Below, piece by piece: positions 51,691-64,000 of a stretch of 64,000 bases of DNA; within the stretch, counting starts at the first letter, position 1, and every line of letters begins with the position of its first letter. The position numbers were made by a program, and so were the translations under genes. This DNA comes from Aeromicrobium tamlense (lineage in GTDB: Bacteria > Actinomycetota > Actinomycetes > Propionibacteriales > Nocardioidaceae). The stretch lies in contig NZ_JACBZN010000001.1 of assembly GCF_013408555.1 (NCBI RefSeq), forward strand, positions 1,736,001-1,800,000, read 5' to 3'. The notes below the pieces were generated by a model. That model did not search any database and was not told the origin of the DNA. It was given only the letters and a program-made list of their open reading frames with translations.

Positions 51691-52299
51691 TCACCCCTGC
51701 AAAGACGGCCCGTTCTCGATGACGGCCTCGGCCACCTGGCGCATCGACAGCCGCACGTCCATGGCGGTCTTCTGGATCCAGCGGAACGCCGCGGGCTCGG
51801 TCAGGCCGAGGGACTCCTGCAGCACCGCCTTGGCCTGCTCGACGACCTTGCGGGTGGCGAGCTGGTCCTGCAGGTCGCCGACCTCGGCCTCCAGGGCTCG
51901 CAGCTCGGCGTAGCGGCTGCGGGCCATCTCGATCGCCGGCACCAGGTCGGAGGCGGTGAACGGCTTGACGAGGTACGCCATGGCGCCGGCCTCGCGGGCC
52001 CGCTCGACGAGCTCGCGCTGGCTGAACGCGGTGAGCATGACGACCGGGGCGATCCGCTCCGCGGCGATCTGCGACGCGGCGGTGATGCCGTCGACGCCGG
52101 GCATCTGGACGTCCATCATCACCAGGTCGGGCCGGTGCTCGCGGGCGAGGTCGACGGCGGCCTGCCCCTCGGCGGCCTCCCCCACGACGTCATAGCCCTG
52201 CTCGGCGAGCATCTCGGCCAGGTCCATCCGGATGAGGGCTTCGTCCTCGGCGATCACCACGCGCGGCGCGGGGGCGGTCGAGCGTTCTGCGTCGTTCAC
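51691..52299 (-). CDS. pdtaR: ANTAR-domain response regulator (PdtaR-like)
   Basis: A 202-aa two-component regulator. The receiver domain (about residues 12-125) keeps the acidic pair Glu18/Asp19, the phosphoacceptor Asp63 in MMDVQMPG, Thr90 and Lys112. The C-terminal ANTAR domain (about 145-195, [21 protein letters not shown]) binds paired RNA hairpins to prevent termination. It corresponds to mycobacterial PdtaR (Rv1626). No cognate histidine kinase (PdtaS) is in the window. The GTG start at 52299 follows TAACCT by 6 nt without a Shine-Dalgarno. Confidence 0.93.
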   Translation of the reverse strand: MNDAERSTAPAPRVVIAEDEALIRMDLAEMLAEQGYDVVGEAAEGQAAVDLAREHRPDLVMMDVQMPGVDGITAASQIAAERIAPVVMLTAFSQRELVERAREAGAMAYLVKPFTASDLVPAIEMARSRYAELRALEAEVGDLQDQLATRKVVEQAKAVLQESLGLTEPAAFRWIQKTAMDVRLSMRQVAEAVIENGPSLQG

Positions 52300-52305
52300 C
52301 CACTA

Positions 52306-52311
52306 AGGTTA
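52306..52311 (-). promoter_or_regulatory. Predicted -10 (TAACCT) of a leaderless pdtaR transcript
   Basis: On the minus strand TAACCT is followed by TAGTGG and the GTG start of the response regulator. It lies 17 bp from the divergent tRNA-Leu gene. Confidence 0.5.
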
Positions 52312-52327
52312 TCGGGCACGACGGTGA

Positions 52328-52410
52328 GCCGGGATGGCGGAATGGTAGACGCGGTGGTCTCAAAAACCACTGTCCGCAAGGGCGTGCGGGTTCGAGTCCC
52401 GCTCTCGGCA
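52328..52410 (+). tRNA. tRNA-Leu(CAA)
   Basis: The acceptor stem pairs GCCGGGA with TCTCGGC (one G-T). The anticodon stem GTGGT/ACCAC closes a 7-nt loop CTCAAAA with anticodon CAA, decoding the rare leucine codon TTG. A long variable arm, typical of class II tRNAs, precedes the T-arm GCGGGTTCGAGTCCCGC. No CCA is encoded. Confidence 0.95.
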
Positions 52411-52423
52411 CCCTGACGCCCCG

Positions 52424-53890
52424 TCAGGCGATGGTCGGCGGGGTCTCCTCGGGGTCGTAGGCCGCGACGACCCGGTTGATCGCGTCGCCCATCTTGTGCA
52501 CGCGCAGGGCGTTGGTGGAGCCGGGGATGCCCGGAGGGGCACCGGCCACGATGACCACGCGGCGGCCCTGCTCGCAGCGCTGCTGGCCGAGGAGCTCGCG
52601 GTCGACCTGGAGCGCGATCTGGTCGGTGTGGCTGATCTCGGGCGTCAGGAACGTCTCGACGCCCCACGTGAGCGCCAGCTGGTTGCGCACGAGCGTGTGC
52701 GGCGTGAATGCCAGCACCGGGATCGACGAGCGATAGCGCGCCATGCGGCGAGCCGAGTCGCCCGTGGTGGTGAACGCGATCATGAGGTCGGCCTCGACCG
52801 ACTCGGCCACCTGCGAGGCGGCGCGGCAGATGATGCCCGTCGTGGTCTTGGGCTGCCACGTGAACGCGGCCATCCGCGGCAGGCCGTGGTCCTCGGTGGA
52901 GCCCACGATCCTCGCCATGATGCGCACGGTCTGGATCGGGAACTGGCCCACGCTGGTCTCGCCCGACAGCATCACCGCGTCGGCGCCGTCGAGCACCGCG
53001 TTGGCGACGTCGCTGGCCTCGGCGCGCGTGGGCCGCGGGGCCGAGATCATCGACTCGAGCATCTGGGTGGCGACGATGACCGGCTTGGCGTTGCGGCGCG
53101 CCTTCTCGATGATGAGCTTCTGCACGATCGGCACGTCCTCGAGCGGCAGCTCGACGCCCAGGTCGCCGCGCGCCACCATGAAGCCGTCGAACGCGTCGAC
53201 GATCTCGTCGAGGTTCTCCACGGCCTGCGGCTTCTCGATCTTGGCGATGATCGGGCGGTGGACGCCCTCCTCGTCCATGATCGCGCGGACCTCGGCGGCG
53301 TCCGCGGCGTTGCGCACGAACGACAGCGCGATGAAGTCGACGCCGGCGCGCAGGGCCCAGCGGAGGTCGTCGATGTCCTTCTCGCTCATCGCCGGGACGC
53401 TGACGTTCACGCCGGGCAGGTTGATGCCCTTGTTGTTGCTGACGGCGCCGGGCACCTCGACCGTGGTGACGACGTCGGTGTCGGTGACCTCGGTGGCTCG
53501 GAGGCGGACCTTGCCGTCGTCGATGAGGATCTCGTCGCCCGCCTCGACGTCACCCGGCAGGCCGGAGTACGTCGTCGAGCACAGGTCGCGCTCGCCCTGC
53601 ACGTCACGCGTGGTGATCGTGAAGCGGTCGCCGTAGCTCAGATCGTGGGGGCCGTCGGCGAACCGGCCGAGCCGGATCTTGGGACCCTGGAGGTCGGCCA
53701 GGACCGCGATGGCCTTGCCGGTGGCGTCGGCGGCCTGGCGCACGCGCTCGAGGCGCTTGAGCTGGTCGCTCTGCTCTCCGTGGCTCATGTTGAGCCGGGC
53801 CACATCCATGCCGGCGATCGCCAGCTCGAGGATGCGTTCGGCGGTGTCGGTCGCGGGTCCGAGGGTGCAGACGATCTTGGCTCTACGCAC
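52424..53890 (-). CDS. pyk: Pyruvate kinase
   Basis: A 488-aa glycolytic enzyme converting phosphoenolpyruvate and ADP to pyruvate and ATP. It has [14 protein letters not shown] at the start, LNMSHGE, the DLQGPKIR barrel strand, the catalytic block [14 protein letters not shown] and [13 protein letters not shown], and the MLSGETSVG segment. The C-terminal regulatory domain is complete. The GTG start at 53890 is chosen because the protein then begins at the conserved RRAKIV; it follows TAGGCT by 7 nt with no ribosome site. Confidence 0.95.
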   Translation of the reverse strand: MRRAKIVCTLGPATDTAERILELAIAGMDVARLNMSHGEQSDQLKRLERVRQAADATGKAIAVLADLQGPKIRLGRFADGPHDLSYGDRFTITTRDVQGERDLCSTTYSGLPGDVEAGDEILIDDGKVRLRATEVTDTDVVTTVEVPGAVSNNKGINLPGVNVSVPAMSEKDIDDLRWALRAGVDFIALSFVRNAADAAEVRAIMDEEGVHRPIIAKIEKPQAVENLDEIVDAFDGFMVARGDLGVELPLEDVPIVQKLIIEKARRNAKPVIVATQMLESMISAPRPTRAEASDVANAVLDGADAVMLSGETSVGQFPIQTVRIMARIVGSTEDHGLPRMAAFTWQPKTTTGIICRAASQVAESVEADLMIAFTTTGDSARRMARYRSSIPVLAFTPHTLVRNQLALTWGVETFLTPEISHTDQIALQVDRELLGQQRCEQGRRVVIVAGAPPGIPGSTNALRVHKMGDAINRVVAAYDPEETPPTIA

Positions 53891-53897
53891 GTCGTCC

Positions 53898-53903
53898 AGC
53901 CTA
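53898..53903 (-). promoter_or_regulatory. Predicted -10 (TAGGCT) of a leaderless pyk transcript
   Basis: TAGGCT on the minus strand is followed by 7 nt and the GTG start of pyk, in the 74-bp gap to gltD. Confidence 0.5.
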
Positions 53904-53964
53904 GTCCTGCTCCGAACCCAACCGCGAGTCACACGCCCACGCGGCCGGGTCCGGAGCGGACGGG

Positions 53965-55423
53965 TCAGACCGTGAGCGGTCGCGCCGTGGGCGGGATCGG
54001 CTTGGGGAGCGTGGTCGATCCGGTCAGCCACGCGTCCACGCCGGCGGCCGCGCCGCGGCCCTCGGCGATCGCCCACACGATGAGCGACTGGCCGCGGCCG
54101 GCGTCACCGGCGACGAAGACGCCCTCGACGCTGGACATGTAGTCGAGGTCGCGCTTGATGTTGCCGCGCTCGTCCAGGTCGACGCCGAGCTGCTCGACGA
54201 CGCCGCCGGTCTCGGGACCGGTGAAGCCCATCGCGAACAGCACGAGCTGCGCCGGGATGACCTTCTCGCTGCCCTCGACCTCCTGGAAGCGGCCGTCGAT
54301 CATCTCGACCTCGACGATGTGCAGGCCGCTGACGTGGCCGTTCTCGTCGCCGACGAACTCCTTCGTGGAGACGGCGTAGACGCGCTCGCCGCCCTCCTCG
54401 TGCGCCGAGGCGACGCGGTAGATCATCGGGTAGGTCGGCCAGGGGTGGGCGTCGGCCCGCTCCTCGCTGGGACGCGGCATGATCTCGAGGCTCGTGACCG
54501 AGCGCGCGCCCTGGCGGATCGAGGTGCCGAGACAGTCGGCGCCGGTGTCGCCGCCGCCGATGATGACGACGTCCTTGCCCGTGGCGACGATCTGGTCCTC
54601 GACCGTCTCGCCCAGCGCGACGCGGTTGGCCTGCGGCAGGAAGTCCATCGCCTGGTGGATGCCCGCGAGCTCGCGGCCGGGCGCCGGGAGGTCACGACGG
54701 ACGGTGGAGCCGATCGCCAGCACGACGGCGTCGTACCGCTCGCGCAGCTGCTGGCCCGTGATCGCCTCGCCGACGGCGACGCCGGTGCGGAACACCGTGC
54801 CCTCGCGCTGCATCTGGTTGATGCGGCGGTCGACGTGCGACTTCTCCATCTTGAACTCGGGGATGCCGTAGCGCAGCAGGCCACCGGCCTTGTCGTCGCG
54901 CTCGTACACCGCGACCGTGTGGCCGGCGCGCGTCAGCTGCTGCGCGGTGGCCAGGCCGGCGGGGCCGGAGCCCACGACCGCGACCGTCTTGCCGGTCAGC
55001 CACTCGGGCGTCTCGGGCTTGACGTTGTGCATGTCCCAGGCCTTGTCGATGATCGAGACCTCGACGTTCTTGATGGTCACCGGGTCGCGGTTGATGCCCA
55101 CGACGCAGGCCGTCTCGCACGGCGCCGGGCACAGCCGCCCGGTGAACTCGGGGAAGTTGTTCGTCGCGTGCAGGCGATCGATCGCGTCCTCCCAGTCGTC
55201 GCGCCAGACCAGGTCGTTCCACTCGGGGATCAGGTTGCCCAGCGGGCAGCCCTGGTGGCAGAACGGGATGCCGCAGTCCATGCAGCGTCCGGCCTGCTCC
55301 GAGATGATCGGCAGCAGGGCTCGGCCGGCACCGCCGGGATAGACCTCGTTCCAGTCGTTCACCCGCTCCTCGACGGGGCGGCGCTCGGCCACCTTGCGGG
55401 GCGTGGTCATGAAACCTCGGGGA

Positions 55424-55431
<8 letters not shown>
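53965..55431 (-). CDS. gltD: Glutamate synthase small subunit
   Basis: A 488-aa FAD/NADPH reductase subunit that passes electrons to GltB. N-terminal cysteines for 4Fe-4S clusters lie in [17 protein letters not shown] (about residues 48-64) and further in [11 protein letters not shown]. The FAD site is [14 protein letters not shown] and the NADPH site is [11 protein letters not shown]. The GTG start overlaps the end of gltB by 8 nt, so the two are translated together, giving the usual 1:1 subunits. Length equals the family norm. Confidence 0.96.
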
Positions 55432-59962
<4,531 letters not shown>

Positions 59963-60080
59963 CGAAAGAACCTGTCGTCGGTGCCAAGGGGAAAGAACTG
60001 GGCGAGGACGACATTGGCCTCATCAGCGGATTCAGATTACCTCAAGATTTCGCGCGACCCGAACCCCGGGCCCGCGTGCC

Positions 60081-61565
60081 TCAGGTGGCGGCGCAGGCGG
60101 GGGCCGGCGGCAGCGGGGCGGGGACCCCGACCGACGGCATGCCCAGACCCACCGAGCCGGGCGAGACCGAGGTGCGGCCCTGGCGCGCCTCCCACGCGTC
60201 GCCGGCGCGCGTGCGGCGCACCTCGATCGGTGCATCGTCGGCGACGAGGTGGTGCGGCGACGCCTTCGTCACCGTGGTCACCACGAGGTCGCCCGGGCGC
60301 ACGTCGTGGCCGCCCGGCGTGAAGTGCACGAGGCGGTTGTCGCGGGCTCGGCCGCTCATGCGGTGGGTCTCGGCGTCCTTGCGGCCGCCGGCCTGCGACT
60401 GGTCGGAGACGAGCAGCTCGACGACCGTGCCCTCGAGGCGCTGGTTCTCGGCCCACGCGACCTCCGAGACGAGGGCGGCGAGTCGCTCGTAGCGCTCCTG
60501 CACGACCGCCTTCGGCAGCTGGTCGGGCAGGTCGGCGGCGGGCGTGCCGGGACGCTGGGAGTACTGGAACGTGAACGCGCTGGAGAAGCGCGCCTTCCGC
60601 ACGACGTCCATCGTCTCGAGGAAGTCCTCCTCGGTCTCGCCCGGGAAGCCCACGATGATGTCGGTGGTGATGGCGGCGTCGGGCATCTGCGTGCGCACGC
60701 GGTCGAGGATGCCCAGGAAGCGCTCCTTGCGGTAGGAGCGGCGCATCGCCTTGAGGATGCGGTCGGAGCCGGACTGCAGCGGCATGTGCAGCTGGGGCAT
60801 GACGTTGGGGGTCTCGGCCATCGCGGCGATGACGTCGTCGGAGAACGCCGCCGGGTGCGGCGAGGTGAAGCGCACGCGCTCGAGGCCCTCGATCCGGCCG
60901 CACGCGCGCAGCAGCTTCGAGAACGCTTCGCGGTCGCCGAACTCGACGCCGTAGCTGTTGACGTTCTGGCCCAGCAGCGTGACCTCGACGACGCCCTCGG
61001 CGACGAGCGCCTCGATCTCGGCGAGGATGTCGCCCGGGCGGCGGTCGCGCTCCTTGCCGCGCAGCGCCGGGACGATGCAGAACGTGCACGTGTTGTTGCA
61101 CCCCACGCTGATCGACACCCACGCGGCGAACACGGAGTCGCGCTTCGTGGGGAGCGTGGACGGGAAGACCTCGAGCGACTCGAGGATCTCGACCTGGGAC
61201 TCCTCGGCGATGCGCGCACGCTCCAGCAGGACGGGCAGCGAGCCGATGTTGTGGGTGCCGAAGACGACGTCGACCCACGGGGCGCGCGTGGTGATCGTGT
61301 CCTTGTCCTTCTGGGCCAAGCAGCCGCCGACGGCGACCTGCATGCCGGGCTTCTTCGCCTTGAGGCTCGCGACGTGACCGAGGTTGCCGTACAGCTTGTT
61401 GTCGGCGTTCTCGCGCACCGCGCAGGTGTTGAACACGACGAGGTCGGGGGTCTCCCCCGACTGCGCCGCGGCGTAGCCCGCCGTCTCCAGCAGACCCGAC
61501 AGCCGCTCGCTGTCGTGGACGTTCATCTGGCAGCCGTACGTGCGCACTTCGTAGGTCTTCGTCAT
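60081..61565 (-). CDS. miaB: tRNA-2-methylthio-N6-dimethylallyladenosine synthase
   Basis: A 494-aa radical SAM methylthiotransferase that modifies A37 of tRNAs reading U-starting codons. The N-terminal UPF0004 cysteines are in [16 protein letters not shown] and GGCLAQ. The radical SAM cluster motif is [17 protein letters not shown]-binding domain is near residues 375-445, followed by a Pro/Ala/Ser-rich tail of about 30 residues that ends the protein. TACGAT lies 9 nt before the ATG on the minus strand, so the leader is nearly absent. Confidence 0.94.
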   Translation of the reverse strand: MTKTYEVRTYGCQMNVHDSERLSGLLETAGYAAAQSGETPDLVVFNTCAVRENADNKLYGNLGHVASLKAKKPGMQVAVGGCLAQKDKDTITTRAPWVDVVFGTHNIGSLPVLLERARIAEESQVEILESLEVFPSTLPTKRDSVFAAWVSISVGCNNTCTFCIVPALRGKERDRRPGDILAEIEALVAEGVVEVTLLGQNVNSYGVEFGDREAFSKLLRACGRIEGLERVRFTSPHPAAFSDDVIAAMAETPNVMPQLHMPLQSGSDRILKAMRRSYRKERFLGILDRVRTQMPDAAITTDIIVGFPGETEEDFLETMDVVRKARFSSAFTFQYSQRPGTPAADLPDQLPKAVVQERYERLAALVSEVAWAENQRLEGTVVELLVSDQSQAGGRKDAETHRMSGRARDNRLVHFTPGGHDVRPGDLVVTTVTKASPHHLVADDAPIEVRRTRAGDAWEARQGRTSVSPGSVGLGMPSVGVPAPLPPAPACAAT

Positions 61566-61633
61566 GACCGTCCCATCGTACGTGGGCCGCGGACGCGAGA
61601 GTCGACACGCGGTCGTCCGAGCCCGACCGACGC

Positions 61634-61639
61634 TACGGT
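61634..61639 (+). promoter_or_regulatory. Predicted -10 (TACGGT) for a leaderless DUF6924 transcript
   Basis: TACGGT is followed by GACGGG and the ATG at 61646. It is divergent from miaB. Confidence 0.5.
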
Positions 61640-61645
61640 GACGGG

Positions 61646-62065
61646 ATGGTCGAGTATCCGAACGACTCCACTCCCCTGGTTCGCACGTGGTTCGAGGATG
61701 ACGACGCGTGGCAGCGTCTCCTCACCGAGGCGGTGACGCGCGCCCACGAGCGGGACGAGTACGCGGACATCGCGATCATCGACGACCCGGACGCCGCGAG
61801 GCTCTCCCCGTCCGACCTGACGGCGCTGCATCGCGTTCCCACGGGACACAGTCTCGTGATCGTCGCGGACCGGCGGGCCATGACCGAGGACGGGCACCCG
61901 CTGCTGGTCCTCCGCGCCGACGGCGCCTCGCCGCCGGAGGAGATGCGGGCCGCGGCGGACCAGATCGCCCTCCTCGAGATCAACGTGGCGCTGCTGGCCA
62001 ACCTCGACTGGGAGGACTTCGCCACGCACGTCGGACCCGACGGCGTTTTCCGAGGCTTCGGCTGA
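61646..62065 (+). CDS. DUF6924 family protein, unknown function
   Basis: A 139-aa soluble protein. The N-terminal [17 protein letters not shown], the [19 protein letters not shown] strand and the C-terminal [17 protein letters not shown] with GVFRGF are, from memory, the pattern of the actinobacterial DUF6924 family. It has no signal peptide, membrane segment or recognisable catalytic motif. It is a single gene between divergent miaB and convergent DUF305. A role cannot be proposed. Confidence 0.75.
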   Translation: MVEYPNDSTPLVRTWFEDDDAWQRLLTEAVTRAHERDEYADIAIIDDPDAARLSPSDLTALHRVPTGHSLVIVADRRAMTEDGHPLLVLRADGASPPEEMRAAADQIALLEINVALLANLDWEDFATHVGPDGVFRGFG

Positions 62066-62071
62066 CAGGGC

Positions 62072-62710
62072 TCAGAGGGTCGCGAGGATCTGGTTGAGGC
62101 GCGCGACCTCGGCGGACTGCGACGCGGCGACGTCGGCGGCGAAGCCGCGATTCGTCGTGTCGATGCCGTCGCTGAGCGCCCGGTCGGCCATCGCGAGGGC
62201 GCCCTCGTGGTGGGCGATCATGCGGCGGACGAAGAGCTTGTCGAACGCCGTGCCGCGGGCCGCGGCGAGCTCGTCGAGCTGCTCGGGCGTGAGCATGCCC
62301 TGCATGTGCGTGGCGTGCTCACCGGTGGCCTCGAGCGGCGCCTCCGGCAGGTCGCGATCTCGGAGCCAGTTCTGCATCGTCTCGATCTCGGTGCGCTGCG
62401 TGTCGCTAATGCGCTGCGCGAACCCGGCGACCTCGGAGTCCTTCGCGTGCTTCGCCGCCAGCGCGGACATCTCGACCGCCTGCTGGTGGTGCGGGACCAT
62501 CATCTCCACGAACTCGCGGTCGACCTCGTTGTAGTCGTCCTGCGGGGTCGTGAGGTCGTCCGGGTCGACCGTGCGACTGGACTCCCCCACCTTGCCCGGC
62601 ACGTTGACGACGGGACCGTCGGGCTGGTCCTCGTCGCCGGAACAGGCCGAGGCCACGGTGAGCGTCAGGACGACGCCCACCGTGGCCACGACACGACGAG
62701 CCAGGGTCAC
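62072..62710 (-). CDS. DUF305 lipoprotein (ferritin-like)
   Basis: A 212-aa lipoprotein: signal peptide with lipobox VASAC (Cys23), then an acidic linker and a DUF305 four-helix domain. The repeated helix motifs are MMVPHHQQAVEMS (about residues 69-81) and MIAHHEGALAMA (about 163-174), the paired Met/His sites that suggest metal, perhaps copper, binding. DUF305 proteins are periplasmic or surface exposed. The GTG start overlaps the stop of the LVIVD gene (GTGA), so they are coupled. It stops 6 nt before the convergent DUF6924 gene. Confidence 0.9.
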   Translation of the reverse strand: MTLARRVVATVGVVLTLTVASACSGDEDQPDGPVVNVPGKVGESSRTVDPDDLTTPQDDYNEVDREFVEMMVPHHQQAVEMSALAAKHAKDSEVAGFAQRISDTQRTEIETMQNWLRDRDLPEAPLEATGEHATHMQGMLTPEQLDELAAARGTAFDKLFVRRMIAHHEGALAMADRALSDGIDTTNRGFAADVAASQSAEVARLNQILATL

Positions 62711-64000
62711 CTGGTGACCCGGATCGTCACCTTGGCGCTCTGGGCCGAGACCGACGCGCTGCCGCCGTAGGCGACCGTGGCGCGGTACGTGCCCGCCTTC
62801 AGCTTCGGCAGCGTGATGGTCACGGCGCCGTTCCGCAGGACGCCGCCCGCCTTCTTGCCGCCGACGGTGACGGTGACCTTGCCGGTCGGCGTGGTGCCCG
62901 TGGCGGTGACCTTCACCGTGAGCTTGCCGCGCTTCGAGGCCTTCACCTTGGTGACCGAGGCCGCCTTGACCTTCGCCGTCGCCTTGAGGACGTCGAACGA
63001 GACGACCGAGGACATCGAGGCCGTGCTGCCCGACGACGACGGCACGAAGGCCGCGCGCAGCGCGTGACGCTTGGCGACCGGGAAGTCGCGCGGGAGCCTC
63101 ACGCTGGCCTTGCCACCGGACAGCGCCACGCCCTTCGCGATGACGCCGCCACCGTGGCTGAACGTCACGGTGCCCTCGGCGCCCTCACCGGTGACCGTGG
63201 CGGTCAGCGTGGCGGGGCTCGAGCCGAAGACCTGCGACTTCGGGCTGACCGACAGGGCCGTCGAGGTGCTGACCGCGGTCAGCTCGACCGAGGCCGCGTA
63301 CAGGGCCTCGTCCAGCTCGGAGTCGCCGCGGACGACGAACGATCGCGTGCCGACCTTGGCCGAGGCCGGGACGGTCACCGAGAGCGAGGCGGAGCCGTCC
63401 GCCTCGGCGCGACCCGTGGCCAGGACCTCGGGCTCGGCGCCCGTGCTCCACACGTCCACGTACTCGCCCTCGTCGAACGTGCCGGCGGGAACCGAGACGG
63501 TGACGTCGCGGTCGGTGCCGGCGCGGAAGCTCGCGGGCGAGACCTCGGCCTCGGGGAGCGACCCGAGCGACGGGACGACCGGGGCGGTCTTCCAGTCCCA
63601 CGTGATGGGCTCCTGCGTGGCGGGGTTGCGGACGTCCTGGCGGTGGCGGACGGCGTCGGCGAACTCGTCGCCCGTGAGCTTGAGCACGTCGAGGCCGCGG
63701 CCGATCTCCGAGCCGTACAGGTAGCCGTTGTGGTGGTAGACGGCCCAGTAGCCGCCGAGGACCAGGTTGTTCTCGCCCAGCGAGCCGCGATCGAAGTAGC
63801 CGATCTCCTGCGGCTTCGTCTGGTTCGAGAAGTCGATCAGCGAGGCGCCGCCCTGGTACCAGGCCTGGACCATGACGTCACGGTCGCCGACCTGGACGAT
63901 GTTGCCCTCGTGGCCGACGCAGTTCTCGCGCGTCGACTGGCGGCGCGGGATCTTGTAGTAGCTGCGCAGGGTCAGGTCGTCGCCCTCGATCGAGAAGATC
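62707..64000 (-). CDS. LVIVD-repeat / Ig-like secreted protein (3' part)
   Basis: The frame is open to the right-hand edge, so the N-terminus and start are outside the window; about 430 residues are visible. The visible N-terminal part (ENCVGHEGNIVQVGDRD, AWYQGGASLIDFSNQTKPQEI and GSEIGRGLDVLKL) is a beta-propeller-like LVIVD-repeat segment. At least two Ig-like modules of the bacterial big-3 kind follow, with the pattern ATLTATVTGEGAEGTVTF and KLTVKVTATGTTPTGKVTVT. The end (KVTIRVTR) has no sortase motif or transmembrane helix, so it is probably secreted and released. Function unknown. DUF305 is coupled downstream. Confidence 0.8.
   Translation of the reverse strand, partial: IFSIEGDDLTLRSYYKIPRRQSTRENCVGHEGNIVQVGDRDVMVQAWYQGGASLIDFSNQTKPQEIGYFDRGSLGENNLVLGGYWAVYHHNGYLYGSEIGRGLDVLKLTGDEFADAVRHRQDVRNPATQEPITWDWKTAPVVPSLGSLPEAEVSPASFRAGTDRDVTVSVPAGTFDEGEYVDVWSTGAEPEVLATGRAEADGSASLSVTVPASAKVGTRSFVVRGDSELDEALYAASVELTAVSTSTALSVSPKSQVFGSSPATLTATVTGEGAEGTVTFSHGGGVIAKGVALSGGKASVRLPRDFPVAKRHALRAAFVPSSSGSTASMSSVVSFDVLKATAKVKAASVTKVKASKRGKLTVKVTATGTTPTGKVTVTVGGKKAGGVLRNGAVTITLPKLKAGTYRATVAYGGSASVSAQSAKVTIRVTR

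Noticed and set aside
59963..60080. Possible riboswitch in the gltB leader
   Set aside because: The leader is only about 65 nt and no conserved glutamine-riboswitch or other known core was recognised.

Overview
The window is about 70% GC, uses GTG and TTG starts freely, and carries markers of a Gram-positive actinobacterium. These include a PdtaR-type ANTAR regulator, DUF3068, an AftD-like transferase paired with DUF2613, a four-repeat S1 protein and a PolA with a degenerate proofreading site. Gene content points to Propionibacteriales, most plausibly a Nocardioidaceae (Aeromicrobium-like) chromosome; that placement is inference. I saw no transposase, phage gene, CRISPR array or plasmid function.

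Layout. 1-8.4 kb holds housekeeping genes: the 3' end of an S9 oligopeptidase, a group 2 sigma factor behind a SigH/SigR-like promoter, coaE, a secreted SH3/M15-like protein, an acyl-CoA synthetase, a GlxA-type regulator divergent from a 49-aa membrane microprotein, and rpsA. From 8.4 to 42.6 kb lies a large envelope-glycan region. It starts with secreted CotH, an M18 aminopeptidase and UDP-glucuronate decarboxylase, followed by two methyltransferases, a GT4 and DUF3068. Then come gmhB-gmhA-hddA (heptose), an acyltransferase, the DUF2613/AftD pair, a tightly coupled run of a membrane protein, GT4, GT2 and a second AftD-like giant, a flippase, a third methyltransferase, two acyltransferase-SGNH fusions, an hddC-like guanylyltransferase, a small membrane protein, a third acyltransferase-SGNH fusion and a second flippase. 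42.5-64 kb returns to core metabolism: polA, a GNAT enzyme, a livHMGF operon facing a convergent livK, pdtaR, tRNA-Leu(CAA), pyk, gltB-gltD, miaB, a DUF6924 protein, a DUF305 lipoprotein and the 3' part of an LVIVD-repeat/Ig-like secreted protein.

How the genes fit together. The envelope region encodes all four enzymes expected for GDP-D-glycero-alpha-D-manno-heptose (GmhA, HddA, GmhB, HddC), a UDP-xylose branch, three cytoplasmic glycosyltransferases, two giant GT-C transferases with discoidin-like modules, two flippases, and O-acyl and methyl decoration enzymes. My reading is that it builds and decorates a heptose- and pentose-containing surface glycan that is exported and extended outside the membrane. 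No Emb arabinosyltransferase, galactofuran enzyme or classical Wzy/ABC exporter is visible.

Regulation. At least seven genes show an actinobacterial -10 element (TAnnnT) placed 6-7 nt before the start codon with little or no Shine-Dalgarno, the signature of leaderless transcripts. Coding is very dense: no gap exceeds 300 bases, and two convergent gene pairs overlap tail-to-tail.
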